DNA of 10,924 nt from contig CAMCQW010000048.1 in assembly GCA_945877045.1 (NCBI GenBank), forward strand, positions 1 through 10,924. Reading direction: 5' to 3'. Shown piece by piece: positions 7,219-10,924 of this stretch (position 1 is the stretch's first letter; every line of letters begins with the position of its first letter). The notes under the pieces were generated by a model. The model was not told the DNA's origin. It did no database searches and saw only the letters and a program-made list of their open reading frames with translations. This stretch comes from Chryseobacterium gleum. Lineage in GTDB: Bacteria > Bacteroidota > Bacteroidia > Flavobacteriales_D > Crocinitomicaceae. A program made the position numbers and the translations under genes.

Positions 7219-7979
7219 AATTTCCAGTCCTCTAAAATTGAAATTGATTGATAATTTGTTAAGTCAAAATGTGTTGGAACAATACTAATATAGCCATTTT
7301 TTAAGGCTTCTAAATCCGTATTTTCTTTTGGATTTACTTCTGCAAAATCTCCAGTCAACCAAAAATACGGATTGCCAAATTGATCCAATCTTTTATCGAA
7401 ACGATCCGCCCAAAAAGCATGAGCTTGGGTACAAATTCGAATACCTTTTATTTTATCAAGGGTTAAATTGGGGAAGTTAACATTCAAACAGGTATTTACT
7501 TCCAATCCTTTGTTTAGTGTTTGATTAATGATTTTTGTAATGAAAGGTACACAATGGGAAAAATCGGCATCACTTGAATAATCGGCCAATGAAAAACCAA
7601 TGGATGGAATCCCTTCCATCGCGCCTTCGATTGCGGCAGACATTGTTCCCGAATACAATACATTAGTCGATGTGTTTTCACCGTGATTAATCCCCGACAA
7701 TAGTAAGTCAGGCTTTCGTTTCAATATTTCATAAATTGCTAATTTCACGCAATCGACTGGTGTTCCTGAGCATGAATAAGCTTCTACATCCTCAAATAAA
7801 TCAATCTTATTCATTCGTAAAGGATGATTTATAGTAATGGCATGCCCCATGCCTGATTGTGGCTTGTCAGGAGCAACTACCACGACTCGACCAATTAATT
7901 TAGCAGCGTTGATTAAGGTCCGAATTCCTTTCGCATTAACGCTATCATCGTTTGTAATTAAAATTAATTTTTCAGTCAT
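7215..7979 (-). CDS. surE: 5'/3'-nucleotidase SurE
   Basis: 254 residues, normal length. SurE proteins are divalent-metal-dependent phosphatases acting on nucleoside 5'- and 3'-monophosphates (some also on short polyphosphate) in the cytoplasm, and were first linked to stationary-phase survival. The metal site is visible: ITNDD with Asp11 and Asp12, Ser42 in QSGMGHAITI, and Asn98 in LLLSGINHGENTSTNVLYSGT. The family core continues with CSGTPVDCVKLA (70-81) and AAIEGAMEGIPSIGFSL. It is the first gene of the minus-strand operon: a -7 box lies about 20 bases upstream, and the next gene overlaps its stop. In Bacteroidota a surE-lpxB pairing is familiar to me, although no direct biochemical link is known. 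Confidence 0.96.
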   Translation of the reverse strand: MTEKLILITNDDSVNAKGIRTLINAAKLIGRVVVVAPDKPQSGMGHAITINHPLRMNKIDLFEDVEAYSCSGTPVDCVKLAIYEILKRKPDLLLSGINHGENTSTNVLYSGTMSAAIEGAMEGIPSIGFSLADYSSDADFSHCVPFITKIINQTLNKGLEVNTCLNVNFPNLTLDKIKGIRICTQAHAFWADRFDKRLDQFGNPYFWLTGDFAEVNPKENTDLEALKNGYISIVPTHFDLTNYQSISILEDWKL

Positions 7980-7998
7980 AAAGTAAATTGCTTCTTTA

Positions 7999-8006
7999 CA
8001 AAATTA
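7999..8006 (-). promoter_or_regulatory. Bacteroidota-type -7 box (TAATTTTG) for the surE operon
   Basis: Read on the minus strand the bases are TAATTTTG, an exact TAnnTTTG match ending about 20 bases before the surE ATG (7979). This would give a 5' leader of roughly 13-16 bases. I see no clean TTTG at the -33 position. This is probably the promoter for surE, the membrane protein, lpxB and the SpoIID-type gene, since no other gap in that series is large enough for one. Confidence 0.45.
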
Positions 8007-8028
8007 ATCAATATTAAAAGACTTTGTT

Positions 8029-8036
8029 TACATTTG
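8029..8036 (+). promoter_or_regulatory. Bacteroidota-type -7 box (TACATTTG) for the NlpC/P60 gene
   Basis: TACATTTG matches TAnnTTTG exactly and lies 17 bases before ATG 8054, giving a predicted leader of about 10-14 bases. It also decides the start: an in-frame TTG at 8024 lies upstream of the box and would not be transcribed. The -33 element is not obvious. It faces away from the surE -7 box, 22 bases apart. Confidence 0.5.
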
Positions 8037-8053
8037 GTTACTACAACTTAAAA

Positions 8054-8815
8054 ATGAAATTTCTATCTCCCGATCACCGTCATGCATTTTGTTTGGTCAG
8101 CATTAGTCCAATCAGAAGAGAAGCTAAGGATAGCTCAGAAATGGTGAGTCAATTACTTTTTGGTGAACCGGTTAAAGTCATTCAAATTATAGGTTCTTGG
8201 GTAGAGATTGAAACAATTTTTGATGCTTACAAAGGATTTGTCGATTTCAAGCACCTACTTGCCATTTCAGAAAATGAATTGAATACCTGGTCATCCAATT
8301 TCGAATACCAGAAAGCGGCGATAAATAAAATTGAAACACCTTGGGGTCAACAGATAACAAGTTGTGGTAGCTTCATTGGAAAAGATCCCTTTTTTACTAT
8401 TGGGAACTATTCATTCGAAATTAATTCTCTTAAAAATGAGCTAGCAAAAGATACGATCGAAGATCAATTTTTAAATACCCCGTACTTATGGGGTGGTAAA
8501 TCCATCTTCGGGATTGATTGCTCTGGATTCACACAGGTATTATTTCGTCTAAAAGGTATTAATCTACCACGTGATACTTATCAGCAAGTTGAGATTGGAC
8601 AAGCGATTGAATTCAATGATTACAAAATTAATGACCTCGTGTTTTTTAAAAATAATGATGGCAAAATCATCCATGTCGGGCTGGTAATAGCTCCAAATAA
8701 AATCCTTCATGCTTCAGGCATGGTGCGTATAGATGCACTTGATGAAACAGGTATTTTTAACGAAGATCTAAATAAATACACGCATTTTTTTTCTGCGCTT
8801 AAAAGAATACTATGA
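8054..8815 (+). CDS. C40 (NlpC/P60) peptidase, YkfC-like, without signal peptide
   Basis: 253 residues from ATG 8054; an in-frame TTG at 8024 is rejected because it precedes the likely promoter. The N-terminal half (about 10-70) is an SH3-like domain of the YkfC type (LVSISPIRREAKDSSEMVSQLLFGE). The C-terminal NlpC/P60 domain has YLWGGKSIFGIDCSGF (144-159) with nucleophile Cys156, His207 in IIHVGLVI and a third polar residue, His219, in ILHASGM. Relatives such as Bacillus YkfC cut the gamma-D-Glu-(L-Lys or diaminopimelate) bond in peptidoglycan peptides that carry a free N-terminal L-Ala. The N-terminus (MKFLSPDHRHAFCLVS) has no signal peptide, so it probably works in the cytoplasm in muropeptide recycling unless exported another way. 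It is transcribed divergently from surE and followed by a 65-base gap. Family call firm, substrate inferred. Confidence 0.9.
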   Translation: MKFLSPDHRHAFCLVSISPIRREAKDSSEMVSQLLFGEPVKVIQIIGSWVEIETIFDAYKGFVDFKHLLAISENELNTWSSNFEYQKAAINKIETPWGQQITSCGSFIGKDPFFTIGNYSFEINSLKNELAKDTIEDQFLNTPYLWGGKSIFGIDCSGFTQVLFRLKGINLPRDTYQQVEIGQAIEFNDYKINDLVFFKNNDGKIIHVGLVIAPNKILHASGMVRIDALDETGIFNEDLNKYTHFFSALKRIL

Positions 8816-8854
8816 TCCTTTAGCCCCTTGCTTTATCTTTTCAATTATTTTTTA

Positions 8855-8862
8855 GATATTTG
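8855..8862 (+). promoter_or_regulatory. Possible -7 box (GATATTTG) before the SDR gene
   Basis: GATATTTG differs from the TAnnTTTG consensus only at its first base and ends 18 bases before ATG 8881, the same spacing as at the NlpC/P60 gene. The nearest TTG upstream (8828-8830) is further away than usual. It would drive the SDR gene and glyA, and would lie upstream of ATG 8881. Confidence 0.3.
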
Positions 8863-8880
8863 TAGCCATAAATTGTGTAC

Positions 8881-9825
8881 ATGAAAATATTGGTGACAGG
8901 AGGTGCGGGTTTTATTGGCAGTAATTTAGTGAAGAGATTACTAGAACACAATCATGAAGTTGTAGTGGTAGATAGTCTTCTACGCGGGAATAAAATTGAC
9001 AAGGAATCTTTTCAAAAAATTACATTTATTAAGGGAGATGTCCGTGACGCTAACCTTCTCATAAACGCATCCAAAGGATGTGATGCCATCTATCATTTCG
9101 CTGCAGTATTAGGAGTTGACATCGTGGCAGACCAACCAGTGGAAACAATGGATGTAGAAGTTATTGGGACTCGCAACGCAGTGGAAGCAGCAGAAATTAA
9201 CAATGTGAAATTCTTGCTTTATGCCTCCACAAGTGGGATTTATAGTCACAGTGCCATAGTAAAAACAACCCTATCAGAAGATGTTTTAGTTGATCCCCGC
9301 ACGTCGTATGCTATGGCGAAAAGGTACAATGAAATTTACCTAGCATCCCATCACGAAGAAAGAGGCTTAAATGTTATTTCACTCCGATTTTTTAATGTTT
9401 ATGGCTACAACCAAGATAATAGAATGGTTGTTCCCCGATTTTTCGAACAAGCAATGGCCAACGAAGCAATCACAGTTTACGGAAATGGAGAACAAACACG
9501 CGACTTTACCTATATAGATGATACAATTGATGCCTGTGTAAATTTACTTGGTATACCGGGGTCATTTATCATAAATATTGCGAATGAAAAAGAATGGACT
9601 ATTAAAGATTTAGCAGAGAATATTAAGGAAGTAACGAATTCTAAATCTGAAATCACTTACAATGATGCGCCAAAAAAGAGATACGATTACGAAGTAGAGA
9701 GAAGAGTAGGTAATTCTGGAAGATTAAAAAAAATAACAGGTTGTAAACCACAAATAGATTTATTGGTAGGGCTAAAACAAATCTATTCTATTAATTATTT
9801 AGCTTTAGAAGTAACGACAAAATGA
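8881..9825 (+). CDS. NAD-dependent epimerase/dehydratase, extended SDR (nucleotide-sugar type)
   Basis: 314 residues from ATG 8881, which places the strand MKILVTGGAGFIG at the N-terminus as in the family; GTG 8875 would add only two residues. The Rossmann motif TGGAGFIG (6-13) and Asp31 at the end of the second strand point to NAD rather than NADP. The catalytic set is the Ser/Thr in YASTSGIYS (114-122) plus Tyr143 and Lys147 in SYAMAKRYNE. NVYGYNQDNRMVVPRFFEQA and VYGNGEQTRDFTYIDD are the usual C-terminal nucleotide-sugar-binding motifs of UDP-glucose 4-epimerase and UDP-glucuronate decarboxylase relatives. The substrate cannot be told from sequence. No other sugar genes are nearby; the stop overlaps the glyA start as ATGA, so the two are co-translated. 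It may serve surface polysaccharide or LPS sugar synthesis, which is an inference. Confidence 0.9.
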   Translation: MKILVTGGAGFIGSNLVKRLLEHNHEVVVVDSLLRGNKIDKESFQKITFIKGDVRDANLLINASKGCDAIYHFAAVLGVDIVADQPVETMDVEVIGTRNAVEAAEINNVKFLLYASTSGIYSHSAIVKTTLSEDVLVDPRTSYAMAKRYNEIYLASHHEERGLNVISLRFFNVYGYNQDNRMVVPRFFEQAMANEAITVYGNGEQTRDFTYIDDTIDACVNLLGIPGSFIINIANEKEWTIKDLAENIKEVTNSKSEITYNDAPKKRYDYEVERRVGNSGRLKKITGCKPQIDLLVGLKQIYSINYLALEVTTK

Positions 9826-10924
9826 GAGACACCTTACTATTTAATTTAATAAATGAAGAGAATCACCGGCAACTTAATGGTATTGAACTAATTGCATCTG
9901 AAAACTTTGTAAGTGATGATGTGATGAAAGCAATGGGAAGTGTCTTAACAAACAAATATGCGGAGGGTCTACCTGGAAAGCGCTATTACGGAGGATGCGA
10001 AGTAGTTGATAAAGTGGAGCAACTTGCGATAGATCGCCTTTGCGAATTGTTTGGTGCGACATGGGCAAATGTTCAACCTCACTCTGGAGCCCAAGCAAAT
10101 GCAGCTATCTTTCTTGCTTGCCTTAATCCTGGCGATAATATTCTAGGATTTGATTTGTCCCATGGTGGTCATTTGACACACGGATCTCCTGTGAATTTTT
10201 CAGGAAAACTTTACCAAGCTAATTTTTATGGGGTATCAAAAGAAACAGGACTAATTGATTATGATGCCCTAGAAGAAGTTGCTTTACGCGTTAAACCAAA
10301 AATGATTATTTGTGGTGCATCTGCTTATTCAAGAGACTGGGATTATGCCAAAATTCGTAAAGTAGCAGACGAAGTCGGCGCACTTGTTTTAGCTGATATT
10401 TCCCATCCTGCAGGATTAATTGCAGCAAAATTATTAAATGATCCATTAAGTCATTGTCATATAGTAACCAGCACCACTCACAAAACATTACGCGGTCCAA
10501 GAGGTGGTATTATCATGATGCGAACTAATTTTGATAATCCATTTGGCTTAAAATGGAACAATGGCAATCCAAAATCAATGGCAGCTTTACTAGATGCTGC
10601 GGTTTTTCCCGGAATTCAAGGCGGCCCATTAGAACACGTGATTGCTGCAAAAGCAGTTGCTTTTGGCGAAGCGTTGGCACCTGAATTTACCACGTACATG
10701 AAGCAAGTCCAACTCAATGCGAGTGTAATGGCAAATTCATTTATTCAAAAAGGGTATACCATTATTTCCGGAGGCACCGATAACCACAGTATGCTCATTG
10801 ATCTACGCAGCAAAGGCATTAACGGAAAAGATGCTGAGAATAGCCTGGTAAAAGCAGATATTACAGTCAACAAAAACATGGTGCCTTTTGACACTGAATC
10901 ACCATTTATCACTTCGGGAATAAG
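9822..10924 (+). CDS. glyA: Serine hydroxymethyltransferase, 3' end missing
   Basis: PLP enzyme that converts serine and tetrahydrofolate to glycine and 5,10-methylene-tetrahydrofolate, the main source of one-carbon units; cytoplasmic. The frame is open from ATG 9822 to the window end, 367 complete codons; roughly 55-60 residues are missing compared with the usual length of about 424. Motifs seen: ELIASENFVS, LTNKYAEGLPGKRYYGG, QPHSGAQAN, SHGGHLTHGSPVNFSGK, ADISHPAGLIAA, TSTTHKTLRGPRGG with the PLP-binding Lys221, and FPGIQGGPLEHVIAAKAVAF. The SAYSRDWDY and ADISHPAGL variants are of the Bacteroidota type. The ATG overlaps the stop of the SDR gene (ATGA), so there is no room for its own promoter directly upstream. 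Confidence 0.96.
   Translation, partial: MRDTLLFNLINEENHRQLNGIELIASENFVSDDVMKAMGSVLTNKYAEGLPGKRYYGGCEVVDKVEQLAIDRLCELFGATWANVQPHSGAQANAAIFLACLNPGDNILGFDLSHGGHLTHGSPVNFSGKLYQANFYGVSKETGLIDYDALEEVALRVKPKMIICGASAYSRDWDYAKIRKVADEVGALVLADISHPAGLIAAKLLNDPLSHCHIVTSTTHKTLRGPRGGIIMMRTNFDNPFGLKWNNGNPKSMAALLDAAVFPGIQGGPLEHVIAAKAVAFGEALAPEFTTYMKQVQLNASVMANSFIQKGYTIISGGTDNHSMLIDLRSKGINGKDAENSLVKADITVNKNMVPFDTESPFITSGI

Noticed and set aside
8024..8053. TTG 8024 as start of the NlpC/P60 gene
   Set aside because: It lies upstream of an exact -7 promoter box, and the added residues (VTTT-like, polar and aromatic) do not form a signal peptide; ATG 8054 is better.
9874..10500. Minus-strand open frames opposite glyA (9874-10098 and 10306-10500)
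   Set aside because: They lie opposite well-conserved SHMT motifs and their translations look like no protein family.
1..10924. A novel defence, mobile or biosynthetic system
   Set aside because: No transposase, integrase, toxin-antitoxin pair, nuclease, CRISPR repeat or biosynthetic cluster is visible; the genes are housekeeping and envelope functions with uniform AT-rich composition.

Overview
The window is an ordinary, densely coded, AT-rich chromosomal stretch of a Bacteroidota bacterium, most likely Flavobacteriales-like. This rests on the low GC, the serine hydroxymethyltransferase sequence type, a TAnnTTTG-type -7 promoter box in front of several genes, the lack of clear Shine-Dalgarno sequences, a split MutA/MutB mutase, and an NlpC/P60 protein of the short YkfC-like type. 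The genus cannot be fixed from the sequence. Eleven protein genes are supported; the first and last run off the ends. There are no RNA genes, mobile elements or CRISPR arrays, and no gene-free stretch exceeds about 75 bases.

Left block, plus strand (1-4641): mutA (5' end missing) and mutB encode the small and large subunits of adenosylcobalamin-dependent methylmalonyl-CoA mutase, overlapping by ATGA. They are followed by an exported protein with a PKD-like domain and a helical, TPR-like remainder, and by a small single-pass DivIC/FtsB-family division protein. This last gene has a -7 box almost touching its start codon, which suggests a leaderless or nearly leaderless transcript.

Middle block, minus strand (read 7979 to 4628): surE, a small three-helix membrane protein of unknown function, lpxB, and an exported SpoIID/LytB-type protein lie within 0-21 bases of each other and look like one operon. 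It joins a nucleotidase, an unknown membrane protein, lipid A synthesis and a probable peptidoglycan-acting enzyme, so it has a cell-envelope theme. Its last gene runs tail to tail into the division gene with a 14-base overlap.

Right block, plus strand (8054-10924): a YkfC-like NlpC/P60 peptidase without a signal peptide is transcribed divergently from surE; each direction has its own -7 box. Then come an extended-SDR nucleotide-sugar epimerase/dehydratase-type enzyme and, overlapping it by ATGA, glyA (serine hydroxymethyltransferase, 3' end missing).

I found no convincing undescribed system. The most useful leads are the uncharacterised membrane protein between surE and lpxB, the PKD/helical exported protein, the coupling of an SDR enzyme to glyA, and the non-catalytic MutA that lacks a cobalamin domain.
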